A stretch of DNA of 64,000 nucleotides from an uncultured Chitinophagaceae bacterium (GTDB lineage: Bacteria; Bacteroidota; Bacteroidia; Chitinophagales; Chitinophagaceae), in NCBI GenBank assembly GCA_903870685.1, contig CAIQDX010000040.1, forward strand, positions 17,811-81,810, read 5' to 3'. This document shows, piece by piece, positions 8,922-17,816 of this stretch. The notes under the pieces were generated by a model. The model was not told where the DNA came from and made no database searches. It was given only the letters and a program-made list of their open reading frames with translations. The translations under genes and the position numbers were made by a program. Numbering within the stretch: the first letter of the stretch is position 1; every line of letters starts with the position of its first letter.

Positions 8922-10157
8922 ATGTCCGTTATAAAACCATTTAAAGCATTACGACCACAAGCACAATTCGCAAAAGAAGTAGCAAGCCGACCTTATGATG
9001 TGTTGAACTGTGCCGAAGCAAAAATTGAAGCAGAAGGCAATGCAAAATCATTTCTTCATATTACCAAAAGTGAAATTGATTTGAATAGTAGTGTTGATAT
9101 TCATTCAACAGCTGTTTATGAAAAAGCAAAAGAAAATTTAGTCGCATTTCTTAAACGAGATATTTTATTTAAAGAAAGTAAACCATGCTATTATATTTAT
9201 CAGTTAATCATGAATGGCAGAAGTCAAACTGGATTGGTTTGTGTTAGCAGCGTTGATGATTATGAAAATAATATCATTAAAAAGCACGAGTTTACACGTC
9301 CAGAAAAAGAACAGGACAGAATTAATCATATCAAAACTTCTGGTGCACAAACTGGAAATGTTTTTTTAGCGTATCGAAATAATAAAGATGTTGATTTGTT
9401 GATTGAAAAATGGAAAACAACAAAATCGCCGGCATACGATTTTATTGCCGATGATAAAATTCAGCACAGCGTTTGGGTTGTTACCGACAATGAAGTTGTT
9501 CAAAAAATTTCCTCACTTTTCGAAACAAAAATTCCATGTACTTATATTGCCGATGGACATCATCGTGCGGCATCGGCGGCCAAAGTGAGAAAGGCTTTGG
9601 GCGACAAAGCAACTGAATCATCTAATTATTTTTTAACCACATTATTTCCATCGAATCAATTATTCATCATGGATTATAATCGTGTGGTGAAAGATTTGAA
9701 TGGATTAAGCGATGAAGAATTTTTATTATCACTCAAAGAAAAATTTGAAGTAAAAACTGTTGGTAAAAAAGCATTTCAGCCAACACAATTACATCAGTTT
9801 GGAATGTATTTGAATGATAGTTGGTATGAATTAATTGCAAAAGAAGGAACATATACAAACGATCCGATTGGCGTATTGGATGTAACTATCATACAAAATA
9901 ATATATTAGATCCGATATTGAATATTAAAGATCAACGCACTGATACGAGAATTGATTTTATTGGTGGCATCAGAGGATTGAGTGAGTTGGAAAAACGAGT
10001 GAATAGTGGTGAGATGAAAGTGGCGTTCAGCTTATATCCTGTTACAATCGATCAGTTGTTTGATATTGCTGATAGTGGCAATGTTATGCCGCCAAAAAGT
10101 ACTTGGTTCGAACCAAAATTACGCGACGGTTTATTAACGCATTTGATTTACGAATAA
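8922..10157 (+). CDS. DUF1015 domain protein (SerC-associated)
   Basis: A 411-residue cytoplasmic protein of the DUF1015 family. Family hallmarks visible are the N-terminal IKPFKALRPQ and VASRPYDVLN, the central KHEFTRPEKEQDRINHIK, and IADGHHRAASA, which looks like an active-site-type His cluster. No biochemical role is established to my knowledge; the recurring link with serC suggests an accessory role in serine or one-carbon metabolism (inference). It is 39 bases downstream of serC and 9 bases upstream of the TPR gene, so the three probably form one transcript. Confidence 0.85.
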   Translation: MSVIKPFKALRPQAQFAKEVASRPYDVLNCAEAKIEAEGNAKSFLHITKSEIDLNSSVDIHSTAVYEKAKENLVAFLKRDILFKESKPCYYIYQLIMNGRSQTGLVCVSSVDDYENNIIKKHEFTRPEKEQDRINHIKTSGAQTGNVFLAYRNNKDVDLLIEKWKTTKSPAYDFIADDKIQHSVWVVTDNEVVQKISSLFETKIPCTYIADGHHRAASAAKVRKALGDKATESSNYFLTTLFPSNQLFIMDYNRVVKDLNGLSDEEFLLSLKEKFEVKTVGKKAFQPTQLHQFGMYLNDSWYELIAKEGTYTNDPIGVLDVTIIQNNILDPILNIKDQRTDTRIDFIGGIRGLSELEKRVNSGEMKVAFSLYPVTIDQLFDIADSGNVMPPKSTWFEPKLRDGLLTHLIYE

Positions 10158-10166
10158 TTGGATTGA

Positions 10167-11183
10167 ATGAAAAAATTTTTAGCCTTTTGTTTTCTGATTT
10201 CTAGCTTCTATACATCCATTGCTCAGGAGCAGGATGCAAAAAAATTGTATGCCACCGCAAAAGATTTTATGCGACAAGGCGATTATGATAACGCCACTCT
10301 TGTTTTCGAGAATGCAATAAAAGCGGAACCAAATAATTTAGATATGCTGAAAGACTTTGCATTTCTGAATTTTTTAAAAAGAGACTTTGCAAAATCAATT
10401 GAGATATCAAAAACATTGATTGAAAGAGTTGATGCAGATGAACAATGTTTTCAAATGCTGGGAATGACTTACAAAGCAATTGCAGAATACAAGGAATGCA
10501 ATAAATTATATAAAAGAGGATTGAAAAAATTTCCAACAAGCGGTGTATTGTATAATGATTTTGGGGAGTTACTGGCAATTCAAAAAGATATGAATGCTGC
10601 TATTGAACAGTGGGAAAACGGAATTGAACTATCACCCAATTACAGTAGCAATTATTTCAATGCCGCAAATTATTATGCAAGAACAAATAATTTTTTTAAA
10701 GTAATTATTTATGGTGAATTATTTATAAATCTTGAAAGTTATACTGCAAGAACTGCTGATACAAAAGCATTGCTTTTAGAATCGTATAAAAAATTATTTA
10801 CTGCCGATGTGTTTGATAAATTAAGTAGCGATAAAAATAATTCAGCATTCGAAAAATTATTTTTTGCAACGTTAGATAAGAGTAAAAGCATTGCCGCAGC
10901 TGGCATTACAGCGGAAAACCTTACGGCAATTCGTACCAGTTTTGTTTTAAATTGGTTTCACGAAAAAAATAATTTAAAATTTCCTTTTCGTTTATTCGAT
11001 CATCAGCAATATTTATTAAGAGAAGGATTGTTTGATGCATATAACCAATGGATATTTGGTGCGGCAACAAGTCCGTCGGCATATCAAACCTGGATTCAAA
11101 CACACGATAAACAAGCTGCTGATTTTAAATTGTTTCAACAAAGCAGAGTTTTTAAAATTCCATCCGGACAATATTATCGGTAA
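10167..11183 (+). CDS. Exported TPR-repeat protein
   Basis: A 338-residue protein with an N-terminal Sec signal peptide (KKFLAFCFLISSFYTSIAQ). About four tetratricopeptide repeats follow between residues 22 and 185, for example AKDFMRQGDYDNATLVFENAI and YARTNNFFKVIIYGELFINL. The C-terminal half is not recognised. TPR proteins of this sort are scaffolds in the periplasm or at the outer membrane. It is the last gene before a strong terminator at 11198. Confidence 0.8.
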   Translation: MKKFLAFCFLISSFYTSIAQEQDAKKLYATAKDFMRQGDYDNATLVFENAIKAEPNNLDMLKDFAFLNFLKRDFAKSIEISKTLIERVDADEQCFQMLGMTYKAIAEYKECNKLYKRGLKKFPTSGVLYNDFGELLAIQKDMNAAIEQWENGIELSPNYSSNYFNAANYYARTNNFFKVIIYGELFINLESYTARTADTKALLLESYKKLFTADVFDKLSSDKNNSAFEKLFFATLDKSKSIAAAGITAENLTAIRTSFVLNWFHEKNNLKFPFRLFDHQQYLLREGLFDAYNQWIFGAATSPSAYQTWIQTHDKQAADFKLFQQSRVFKIPSGQYYR

Positions 11184-11197
11184 TAAAAAAATTTTAT

Positions 11198-11231
11198 AAG
11201 TCGTTCTGAAATTTCAGAACGACTTTTTTAT
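11198..11231 (+). terminator. Intrinsic terminator of the serC operon
   Basis: A perfect 14-bp palindromic stem, AAGTCGTTCTGAAA with TTTCAGAACGACTT (11198-11225), followed by a T-run, 14 bases after the stop of the TPR gene. Confidence 0.85.
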
Positions 11232-11272
11232 TTCAAGCTATTTGACTATTTTGTAAAGTCTTTAAAAAGATG

Positions 11273-11329
11273 AATAGAATTGTTGCAGTACAAGTGTGCG
11301 ACGCAACCGGAGTTGAAAAATATTCTATT
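11273..11329 (-). repeat. Dispersed repeat copy, minus orientation
   Basis: The 20-base core GTTGCGTCGCACACTTGTAC reads on the minus strand at 11307-11288 and is identical to the cores at 36127 and 54632. Outer arms AATAGAAT (11273-11280) and ATTCTATT (11322-11329) are perfectly complementary, so the element can fold with the core in the loop region. Intergenic, between the serC-operon terminator and the acyl-CoA synthetase gene. Confidence 0.8.
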
Positions 11330-11363
11330 GCCGACCTAATAAAATATCTTAACGATTGTAACC

Positions 11364-13151
11364 ATGACAACTACCAAAAGATTGTTTGATGCTATTGACC
11401 ATCAATTAGCAAAATTTCCCAAGCAAGATATGTTTGCCGCAAAAGAAAATGGGCAATGGAAAAAGTATAGCACGCAAGCAGTAAAAGAGATCGTAAATAA
11501 ATTTAGTGCAGGGCTTTTGCAATTAGGTGTCAGCGCTAATGATATGACTGCGGAAGGGTGTGATAAAATTGCTATCATCAGCAACAACAGACCAGAATGG
11601 TTATTTACTGATTTAGCTGCTCAACAAATTGGTGCTGTATTAGTGCCGGTTTATCCTACAACCAATTCTAGTGAATTAGAATTTATTTTTAATAATGCTG
11701 CGGTAAAATACATTTTTGTAAGTAGTGTTGATCTGTTAGAAAAAGTAAAAGCAATTCAATCCAATATTCCGTCGCTAAAAAATATTTATACTTTCAATCA
11801 AATAGAAGGTGCAGATCATTGGAGTAAAGTAACAGCATTAGCCGATGATATATCATTACAACAAGTTGAAAAAATTAAAAAAGCAATTCCTGTTTCGCAT
11901 CTAGCAACGATTATCTATACATCAGGCACAACAGGTGTTCCAAAAGGTGTAATGCTTAGTCATTCTAATTTGTACACTTGTTTGGAATATAGTAGAAAAA
12001 GTTTTCCTTTCGAAGATGCTCCAAATAATAAAGCATTAAGCTTTTTACCGCTCAATCATATTTTCGAAAAGATCATCACGTACATTTATTTATATAGCGG
12101 TGTTGGGATTTATTATGCCGAAAGTTTAGAAACTATTGGCGATAATTTAAAAGAGATCAAGCCTAATGGTTTTTCAACTGTGCCAAGATTATTAGAAAAA
12201 GTGTACGAAAGAATTATGCTAGCAGGCACACATTTAAAAGGGTTCAAGAAAAGTTTATTTTATTGGGCCGTTGCATTAGGTGAAAGATATGATAATCAAA
12301 TTAGCGGTGGTTGGTGGTATAATTTTCAATTGGCATTGGCTAATAAATTAATTTTTCAAAGATGGAGGGAAGCTTTAGGTGGTAACATAGAATATATGGT
12401 AACGGGCGGCGCTGCTTGTCCTGTAAAATTGTTGCGCATTTTCAACGCAGCGCAAATTAAAGTGTACGAAGGCTATGGCCCAACAGAAAACAGTCCGGTA
12501 ATAAGTATAAACAGAAAAGGAAAAGACGGAACTAAATTTGGAACTGTTGGTCCTGCATTAGATGGCATCGAAGTAAAATTGGCTGAAGATGGTGAAATAC
12601 TTGTAAAAGGAACAACAGTGATGGAAGGATATTATAAACGTCCTGATCTTACTGCCGAAACAATTATTGATGGTTGGTTACACACAGGAGATATTGGTGT
12701 TTGGATAGATCAAAAATTTTTAAAAATAACCGATCGCAAAAAAGAACTCTTTAAAACAAGCGGCGGCAAATATGTTGCGCCTGCGCCTATCGAAAATAAA
12801 TTCAGAGAAAGCGGTTTCGTAGAACAGATATTATTAATTGGTGATGATAAAAAATTTGTAAGTGCATTAATTGTTCCATCATTCAGCAATCTTGCTATTT
12901 GGATGAAAGAGAATAATATCCCATACAATACAAATGAAGAAGCCATTAAAAACCCGCAAGTGTTGCAGATGTTTGAAACGTTGGTAGAAAGTATTAATCC
13001 TTCATTCAATCATGTGGAGCAAGTAAAGAAATTTGAATTGTTATCTCATGAGTGGACAGTTGATACGGGAGAAATGACTCCAACATTTAAATTAAAAAGA
13101 AAAGTGATCATGGAAAAATATAAAGAAGCGTTGGATAGAATTTATAATTAG
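11364..13151 (+). CDS. Long-chain acyl-CoA synthetase (AMP-forming)
   Basis: Activates fatty acids to acyl-CoA through an acyl-adenylate. A 595-residue ANL superfamily enzyme of the AMP-dependent synthetase II / FAA1-like group. The phosphate-binding loop IIYTSGTTGVPKGVMLSHSN lies around residue 190, YEGYGPTENSP is the A5 motif, and WLHTGDIGV followed by DRKKELFKTSGGKYVAP is the hinge and A8 region. The C-terminal lysine domain ends with FKLKRKVIMEKY. No adjacent beta-oxidation genes. A dispersed repeat lies on each side of this gene. Confidence 0.92.
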   Translation: MTTTKRLFDAIDHQLAKFPKQDMFAAKENGQWKKYSTQAVKEIVNKFSAGLLQLGVSANDMTAEGCDKIAIISNNRPEWLFTDLAAQQIGAVLVPVYPTTNSSELEFIFNNAAVKYIFVSSVDLLEKVKAIQSNIPSLKNIYTFNQIEGADHWSKVTALADDISLQQVEKIKKAIPVSHLATIIYTSGTTGVPKGVMLSHSNLYTCLEYSRKSFPFEDAPNNKALSFLPLNHIFEKIITYIYLYSGVGIYYAESLETIGDNLKEIKPNGFSTVPRLLEKVYERIMLAGTHLKGFKKSLFYWAVALGERYDNQISGGWWYNFQLALANKLIFQRWREALGGNIEYMVTGGAACPVKLLRIFNAAQIKVYEGYGPTENSPVISINRKGKDGTKFGTVGPALDGIEVKLAEDGEILVKGTTVMEGYYKRPDLTAETIIDGWLHTGDIGVWIDQKFLKITDRKKELFKTSGGKYVAPAPIENKFRESGFVEQILLIGDDKKFVSALIVPSFSNLAIWMKENNIPYNTNEEAIKNPQVLQMFETLVESINPSFNHVEQVKKFELLSHEWTVDTGEMTPTFKLKRKVIMEKYKEALDRIYN

Positions 13152-13165
13152 GTTTTTTTGTTACG

Positions 13166-13220
13166 AGCTTTTGTTTTTCATGGCAACATCGTTGCGTCGC
13201 ACTCTTGTACACTTAGTACA
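13166..13220 (+). repeat. Dispersed repeat copy
   Basis: Core GTTGCGTCGCACTCTTGTAC at 13191-13210 differs by one base from the identical cores at 36127, 54632 and (reversed) 11288. The upstream AGCTTTTGT is shared with the copies at 36101 and 39618. It fills the space between the convergent acyl-CoA synthetase and GNAT genes, so it may also act in transcript ending. Confidence 0.75.
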
Positions 13221-13682
13221 TTACTCAACTTTTTTATAAACATCCGGATTAAACCGCGTCATAAATCTATTTGATAGTTCTTCGGTAACTCTTGTCCAGC
13301 CAAATTGTTCATATAAACCGTGTGCATCTTTTGTACCTAACAACCATCTTCTTAAGTTTAATAATTCGGGATGCGATATAATAGTTGCCATTAAAAATTT
13401 TGATAAACCTTTTCCTCTGTATTCTTTCAAAACAAAAACATCAGCCAAATAAGCAAATGTTGTTTTATCGGTTATTAATCTTGCGAAACCAATTTGTTCT
13501 TGCAAATGATATAGACCAAAACATAAAGAATGTTCGATAGAATTCTTAACTGTTTCGAAAGGAATATCTTTAGCCCAATAACTTTCTTGCGATAAATACT
13601 TGTGTATAACTTCAATATTTAATTTTGAAGTATCGGTACTAATCAGGTAATCGTCCTTACTATTTTCATAAAAACTATTCAT
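13221..13682 (-). CDS. GNAT-family N-acetyltransferase
   Basis: A 153-residue single-domain acetyltransferase. The acetyl-CoA loop (motif A) reads VFVLKEYRGKGLSKFLMATI, with the R/Q-x-x-G-x-G/A pattern as RGKGLS, and HGLYEQFGW is the usual C-terminal Y-x-x-F-G-F/W motif. The substrate is unknown. Its start overlaps the stop of the upstream pseudouridine synthase gene by 8 bases, so the two are translationally coupled. Confidence 0.85.
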   Translation of the reverse strand: MNSFYENSKDDYLISTDTSKLNIEVIHKYLSQESYWAKDIPFETVKNSIEHSLCFGLYHLQEQIGFARLITDKTTFAYLADVFVLKEYRGKGLSKFLMATIISHPELLNLRRWLLGTKDAHGLYEQFGWTRVTEELSNRFMTRFNPDVYKKVE

Positions 13683-14262
13683 GAAATAATTTTTTGTAAA
13701 TAATTTTTTTTGAAAGTTCTATCATTTCTCCGGGTTTCAAATCATTCAATTCAATTTTTTCAATGCGATAACGAATCAATCTTAAAGTTGGAAAACCAAT
13801 CGATGCTGACATCTTTCTTACTTGTCTATTCTTACCTTCTGTTAAAATAATTTTTATCCAAGCTGCAGGAATTTCTTTTCTGAAACGAATCGGTGGAATA
13901 CGTTCAACAACATTTGGTTCTGTTTCAAATAATGATGCAATACATTTTTTTGTATGATATTTTTTTCCATCAACGGTAATATCAACGCCTTGTTGTATTT
14001 GCTGTAATGCTTTCTGTGTGGGCATTCCGTCAACCTGAACCCAGTATTCTCTTTCGTGTAAAAAATTGGGATGTAATAAACGATGATTCAAATTTGTATC
14101 GTTCGTTAATAATAATAATCCTTCACTATCGTAATCTAATCTTCCAACCGGATAAACATCTTTTGCAACAGCAAAATAATTTTTCAATGTTTGTTTATCA
14201 TGTTGCGAAGTGAATTGCGATAATACTTGGTATGGTTTATATGTTATAAAATAGTGCAACAT
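13675..14262 (-). CDS. rluE: RluE/RsuA-family rRNA pseudouridine synthase
   Basis: Converts a uridine of ribosomal RNA to pseudouridine. The 195-residue protein consists of the catalytic domain only; the S4 domain of RluB/RsuA is missing, as in RluE. The catalytic aspartate sits in VGRLDYDSEGLLLLTND (about residue 60), and EGKNRQVRKMSASIGFPTLRLIR is the family C-terminal block split by a short linker. RluE acts on a 23S rRNA uridine; whether the same site is used here is inferred. A terminator lies only 8 bases upstream of its start codon (14271-14293). Confidence 0.85.
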   Translation of the reverse strand: MLHYFITYKPYQVLSQFTSQHDKQTLKNYFAVAKDVYPVGRLDYDSEGLLLLTNDTNLNHRLLHPNFLHEREYWVQVDGMPTQKALQQIQQGVDITVDGKKYHTKKCIASLFETEPNVVERIPPIRFRKEIPAAWIKIILTEGKNRQVRKMSASIGFPTLRLIRYRIEKIELNDLKPGEMIELSKKIIYKKLFHE

Positions 14263-14270
14263 CGTTCAAT

Positions 14271-14293
14271 AAAAAAATCCCGCAGATGCGGGA
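14271..14293 (-). terminator. Minus-strand terminator abutting the rluE-like start
   Basis: Stem TCCCGCA/TGCGGGA (14278-14284, 14287-14293) followed on the minus strand by seven T residues (14271-14277). It sits upstream, not downstream, of a gene on that strand: the rluE-like ATG is at 14262. It could end a small minus-strand transcript from 14300-14630 or act as an attenuator for rluE. Confidence 0.65.
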
Positions 14294-14613
14294 CTTTGTA
14301 TATGGATGGGTTAGTAAGTACTGGGAAATAAATTTCCCTACACAATATTATAAATAGTTTTCGCCAATACAAAAAAAATAGCAAACAATTTTATTAACAT
14401 TTTTGTTTGATATGTGAATTGCAAGAAACGTTTTTAATGAAATGATTGGAATATTGTTTGCAATTTTTTTAATAAAACGAGATGAAATTTTTTTTCGATG
14501 ATAATTAAAACCTGTCTGTTGTTAATGAAAGAAGTAAATATTTTTTGAGTAAAACATATTTTAAAAGGCAAAATAATTTTTTGAAACTGTGATAATGAAG
14601 ATGCAATATTCTT
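14294..14613 (-). other. AT-rich gene-free interval, possible minus-strand small RNA
   Basis: About 320 bases with no usable ORF. A second hairpin, GGGAAAT-AA-ATTTCCC, is at 14323-14338, 30 bases upstream (minus strand) of the terminator at 14271-14293. A hairpin, a single-stranded linker and a terminator hairpin are the layout of a small RNA or leader. I could not find a convincing minus-strand TAnnTTTG promoter, and I could not match it to a known RNA family such as 6S-Flavo. Confidence 0.25.
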
Positions 14614-14640
14614 TTTGCTGCGACATGCTTATTACCTTTG
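14614..14640 (+). promoter_or_regulatory. lpxD promoter
   Basis: Perfect -7 box TACCTTTG at 14633-14640 with TTTG at 14614-14617; the 15-base spacing is shorter than ideal. The -7 box overlaps an upstream in-frame TTG (14638), which argues that translation starts at the ATG at 14659. Confidence 0.6.
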
Positions 14641-14658
14641 CCACACAAAATTTATAGT

Positions 14659-15606
14659 ATGAAATTTCCTTCACCTGTTTCTTTGCAATGGATCGCAACA
14701 TTAATTGATGCTGAATTAATTGGCAACATCAATGCCGAAGCTACTGGCATCAACGAATTACATAAAGTTTTACAAGGTGATCTTGCTTTTGTAGATCATC
14801 CAAAATATTACAATACTTGTTTAAACAGTGATGCAAGTTTTATTATCATCAACAATAAAGATGTTACAATACCAACCGGAAAAGCGTTGCTTGTTACTGC
14901 AGAACCTTTTGAGGCATATTTAAAAATTGTAAATCATTTTCGTCCTTTCACTCCTTCCAATAAATCAATAAGCGATTCGGCTATCATTGGCGATGCAACT
15001 GTTATTATGCCCAATGCTTTCATTGGTAATCATGTTAGCATCGGCAATAATTGTATCATTCATCCAAACGTTGTAATTAATGATTACACCGTTATTGGAA
15101 ATAACGTAATTATACAAGCAGGAACTGTAATTGGTGGCGATGCATTTTATTATAATGGAAAAAAGAACAGAGAAGTTATGTATAAACGAATGCAGAGTTG
15201 TGGTAATGTTGTGATTGAAGATAATGTTGAGATTGGCTGCAACTGCACAATTGATCGTGGTGTTACTTCTGAAACAAGAATTGGCAAAGGAACAATGATT
15301 GATAATTTAGTTCATTTAGGTCACGAAGTTGTTGTTGGAAAAAATTGTTTGATCGCAACACAAGTTGGAATTGCCGGCGCAACAACTTTAGAAGATGGTG
15401 TTATTTTGTGGGGACAGGTTGGCGTGAACAAAACTATTACAATTGGTGCCGGTGCAGTTGTTATGGGACAAGCTGGTGTTACCAATACAATAAAAGGAAA
15501 TAAAGTTTATATGGGCACGCCGGCAATTGATGCCGGAGAAAAAAGAAGAGAATTTGTTTGGGCTAAACGTATTCCTGAATTATGGAAGAAAGTAATGGAA
15601 TCATAA
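14659..15606 (+). CDS. lpxD: UDP-3-O-acylglucosamine N-acyltransferase (LpxD type)
   Basis: Transfers a 3-hydroxyacyl chain from ACP to the 2-amino group of UDP-3-O-acylglucosamine in lipid A synthesis. The 315-residue protein has an N-terminal uridine-binding-like domain (about 1-95) and then left-handed beta-helix hexapeptide repeats (IGDATVIMPNAFIGNHVSIG onward). The putative catalytic histidine is in DNLVHLGHEVVVGKN, as in E. coli LpxD. The ORF can be extended to a TTG at 14638, but that codon lies inside the promoter. Its stop overlaps the convergent SDR gene by 6 bases. Many Bacteroidota carry a second LpxD, so this may be a paralogue. Confidence 0.85.
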   Translation: MKFPSPVSLQWIATLIDAELIGNINAEATGINELHKVLQGDLAFVDHPKYYNTCLNSDASFIIINNKDVTIPTGKALLVTAEPFEAYLKIVNHFRPFTPSNKSISDSAIIGDATVIMPNAFIGNHVSIGNNCIIHPNVVINDYTVIGNNVIIQAGTVIGGDAFYYNGKKNREVMYKRMQSCGNVVIEDNVEIGCNCTIDRGVTSETRIGKGTMIDNLVHLGHEVVVGKNCLIATQVGIAGATTLEDGVILWGQVGVNKTITIGAGAVVMGQAGVTNTIKGNKVYMGTPAIDAGEKRREFVWAKRIPELWKKVMES

Positions 15607-16572
15607 ATGATGTTTCATTTTTAATTCTTCGCAAATTCTTTTAATTGAAATATTGATAGGTGTGTAATTGAAGTTGGGTAGGTAGGTTAATAATTTTTCA
15701 TTATTAAAATTCACTTTTGACAAAGCAGCTTTTGCAGTTTCTTTTGTAAGCAATGGTTCATTTCCTGTAATATTTGCTTTCAATGCTTCTAAGCGCCAAA
15801 CAATACTCGCTAAAAATGGTGTTACTTTTAAAAACGGTTGACGTTTGCCAAAATTTTTTGCGATCTCAGAAAATACTTCTTTGAAAGATATATTTTCAGC
15901 ACAAATAATATAACGTTCATTATTTGAAGTGCTTTGCATTAACATCATCATTGCCATAACAACATCTTTAACATCAACGAATCCGGTTACTCCGGTTGAA
16001 TACCATGGAAATTGGTAGTATGCAGATTTAAAAATTTCGGATGAGCCTTTTTCCCAATCGCCAGCACCTAAAATAATAACCGGATTTATGATAGCAGCAT
16101 TTAATCCTTCGGCAATGCCACGCCAAACTTCTTTCTCGGCTAAGTATTTACTTTTACCATATTCACTGTTATCACCATCTTCGGTCCAATTCATTTTTTC
16201 ATCAACAACAATTCCTTGTTTTGTTTTTCCTAAAGCAGCAACAGAACTTACAAACAATAATTTTTTGATGTTGTTATTTAAACAAGCATTTACAACGTTG
16301 GCGGTTCCTTCAACATTTGTTTTATGAAGAATTTCTTTTTTCTTTGGATTGAATGAAACCATTGCGGCGCAATGAAAAACCTCATCAATATCTTTCATGG
16401 CTTCTTCCAAAGAAATGATATCAAGAATATCTGCCCTAACCCAATCAATACCATCAGGCATTTCGGAAGGAATAGAGTTTCGATAAATTGCCCTGACTTT
16501 TTTATCGCCTTTAACTAATTCCTGAACAAGATGCGAACCCAACAAACCACTTGCACCGGTAACTAATATCAT
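15601..16572 (-). CDS. NAD-dependent epimerase/dehydratase (extended SDR)
   Basis: A 323-residue extended short-chain dehydrogenase with the nucleotide-binding motif VTGASGLLGSHLV at residues 4-16, S109/S110 and the catalytic pair Y138/K142 in YGKSK. The central EVFHCAAMVSFNPKKKEILHKTNV and later VTGFVDVKDVVMAMMML place it near dihydroflavonol-4-reductase-like or sugar-epimerase-like members. The substrate is unknown. It converges on lpxD, which does not by itself imply a lipid A role. Confidence 0.85.
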   Translation of the reverse strand: MILVTGASGLLGSHLVQELVKGDKKVRAIYRNSIPSEMPDGIDWVRADILDIISLEEAMKDIDEVFHCAAMVSFNPKKKEILHKTNVEGTANVVNACLNNNIKKLLFVSSVAALGKTKQGIVVDEKMNWTEDGDNSEYGKSKYLAEKEVWRGIAEGLNAAIINPVIILGAGDWEKGSSEIFKSAYYQFPWYSTGVTGFVDVKDVVMAMMMLMQSTSNNERYIICAENISFKEVFSEIAKNFGKRQPFLKVTPFLASIVWRLEALKANITGNEPLLTKETAKAALSKVNFNNEKLLTYLPNFNYTPINISIKRICEELKMKHHL

Positions 16573-16635
16573 AAAATAGTTTTATCGAAAGTAAATGAAA
16601 AGAATTGTTGAATGAATATTTTTTTAGAGATAATT

Positions 16636-17052
16636 CTACTTACAATTTTTGCAAATGCCACTTGCAACAACATCGGTACAATGTGGTGTAAATCCTTTTG
16701 GTAAATTAATTTCCGGAACAGTGATATGATCTAAGCAATAAGTTGTGCCGCATATGTCACAAATAAAATGAACATGATTATCGTTGTGTTTGCCTTGTGT
16801 GCATTCATCTTTACACAAAGCATACAGCACCGAATTATCGGCAGTTGGAATGGTATGGATGATTCCTTTTTCTACAAAAGTTTGTAATGTGCGATAAATG
16901 GTAACACGATCGTAGCTTTCATCGGTCTTGTTTTCAATATCGGCATGCGCCAACGCAGATCTTGATTCGTGAAACAATTCAAGAATTTTTGCACGACTTT
17001 CCGTTACGCTTAATTGATTTCGTTTTAATATTTCTGCAATATCATTTTTCAT
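16636..17052 (-). CDS. Fur-family metal-responsive transcriptional regulator
   Basis: A 138-residue Fur/Zur/PerR-type repressor. The winged helix covers about residues 10-65 with SYDRVTIYRTLQTFVEKGII as recognition helix. The structural zinc site is C98-x-x-C101 and C134-x-x-C137; H93/H95 and C80/C84 are further candidate ligands. It follows an SCO-family gene by 17 bases and is divergent from merC, so the metal could be copper- or zinc-related, but Fur subtype cannot be set from sequence. Confidence 0.88.
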   Translation of the reverse strand: MKNDIAEILKRNQLSVTESRAKILELFHESRSALAHADIENKTDESYDRVTIYRTLQTFVEKGIIHTIPTADNSVLYALCKDECTQGKHNDNHVHFICDICGTTYCLDHITVPEINLPKGFTPHCTDVVASGICKNCK

Positions 17053-17069
17053 CTGGAAGAGTAATTGAT

Positions 17070-17720
17070 TTAATTAAAAATACCGTTTGCAAAATTTCCC
17101 TTCATCGCTTTTTCTTTCAGTAAACTTTTGATATCGATTTTTAATTTTTCTATTTCATTGTCTTTTAAACCATCATAAACACCGCCTCGAACCTTTCCGT
17201 TTTTATCTATCAAAGCAAAAAATTGTGTGTGAATGAAATCATCTTTAATATCTGCCACAACATTTTTCGGATCATCAATGCCGTAACTGAACCTTGCCAT
17301 TTTATATAAACTATCTTTTCGGCCGGTTAAGAAAACCCATTTCTTATTATCAACTTTTAAAGAATCGGAATAATGTTTCATTTTAGGAACTGAATCGTTG
17401 TCAGGATCGCAGGAATGAGATACAATTATAAAATCCGGATTGTCTTTAAACTCGTCGTATATTTTTTTCATGTTGAAGTTCATCTTTGGACAAATGCCTT
17501 TGCACGATGTAAAAAAATAATTCACCACACAAACTTTGCCTTGCATATCTGCATTGGTAAAAGCAATGCCATCCTGATTTGGGAAAGAAAATGGCTGCAC
17601 GAAACCTCTTTTATCTAAACTGCTTTTTGAAAGTATATCGGTTCCATTGAATGCAAAAAAATAAAATCCTATTATCAATACAATGAAGAACCCGAGATAA
17701 AATAATAATTTTTTGTTCAT
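17070..17720 (-). CDS. SCO1/SenC-family copper chaperone-like protein
   Basis: A membrane-anchored thioredoxin-fold protein of 216 residues, with an N-terminal hydrophobic anchor at about 5-23. The copper-binding motif is C73-x-x-x-C77 (TSCKGICPKM) with the distal histidine H164 in FIHTQFF, so the full Cys-Cys-His set is present. The family delivers copper to the CuA site of cytochrome oxidase or acts as a thiol reductase. It is first in a two-gene operon with a Fur-family regulator; no oxidase genes are nearby, which leaves a metal-homeostasis role open. A TAACTTTA box upstream is a near-consensus -7 element. Confidence 0.9.
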   Translation of the reverse strand: MNKKLLFYLGFFIVLIIGFYFFAFNGTDILSKSSLDKRGFVQPFSFPNQDGIAFTNADMQGKVCVVNYFFTSCKGICPKMNFNMKKIYDEFKDNPDFIIVSHSCDPDNDSVPKMKHYSDSLKVDNKKWVFLTGRKDSLYKMARFSYGIDDPKNVVADIKDDFIHTQFFALIDKNGKVRGGVYDGLKDNEIEKLKIDIKSLLKEKAMKGNFANGIFN

Positions 17721-17781
17721 AAAATATGTTGTGGCGTAAAGTTAAATCTTTTGAAGACAGTTTTTTTCATTCAATAAAATA

Positions 17782-17812
17782 TTTGCAACAAAGTTGCATA
17801 CTGTTATCTTTG
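17782..17812 (+). promoter_or_regulatory. merC-family gene promoter, consensus
   Basis: TTTG at 17782-17785, 19-base spacer, then TATCTTTG at 17805-17812: a full match to the Bacteroidota housekeeping consensus. The ATG at 17817 is only 4 bases after the -7 box, so the transcript is leaderless or nearly so. Confidence 0.8.
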
Positions 17813-17816
17813 CAAA

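Noticed and set aside
14638..14658. TTG at 14638 as the lpxD start
   Set aside because: It falls inside the TACCTTTG -7 promoter element; ATG 14659 gives the expected N-terminus.
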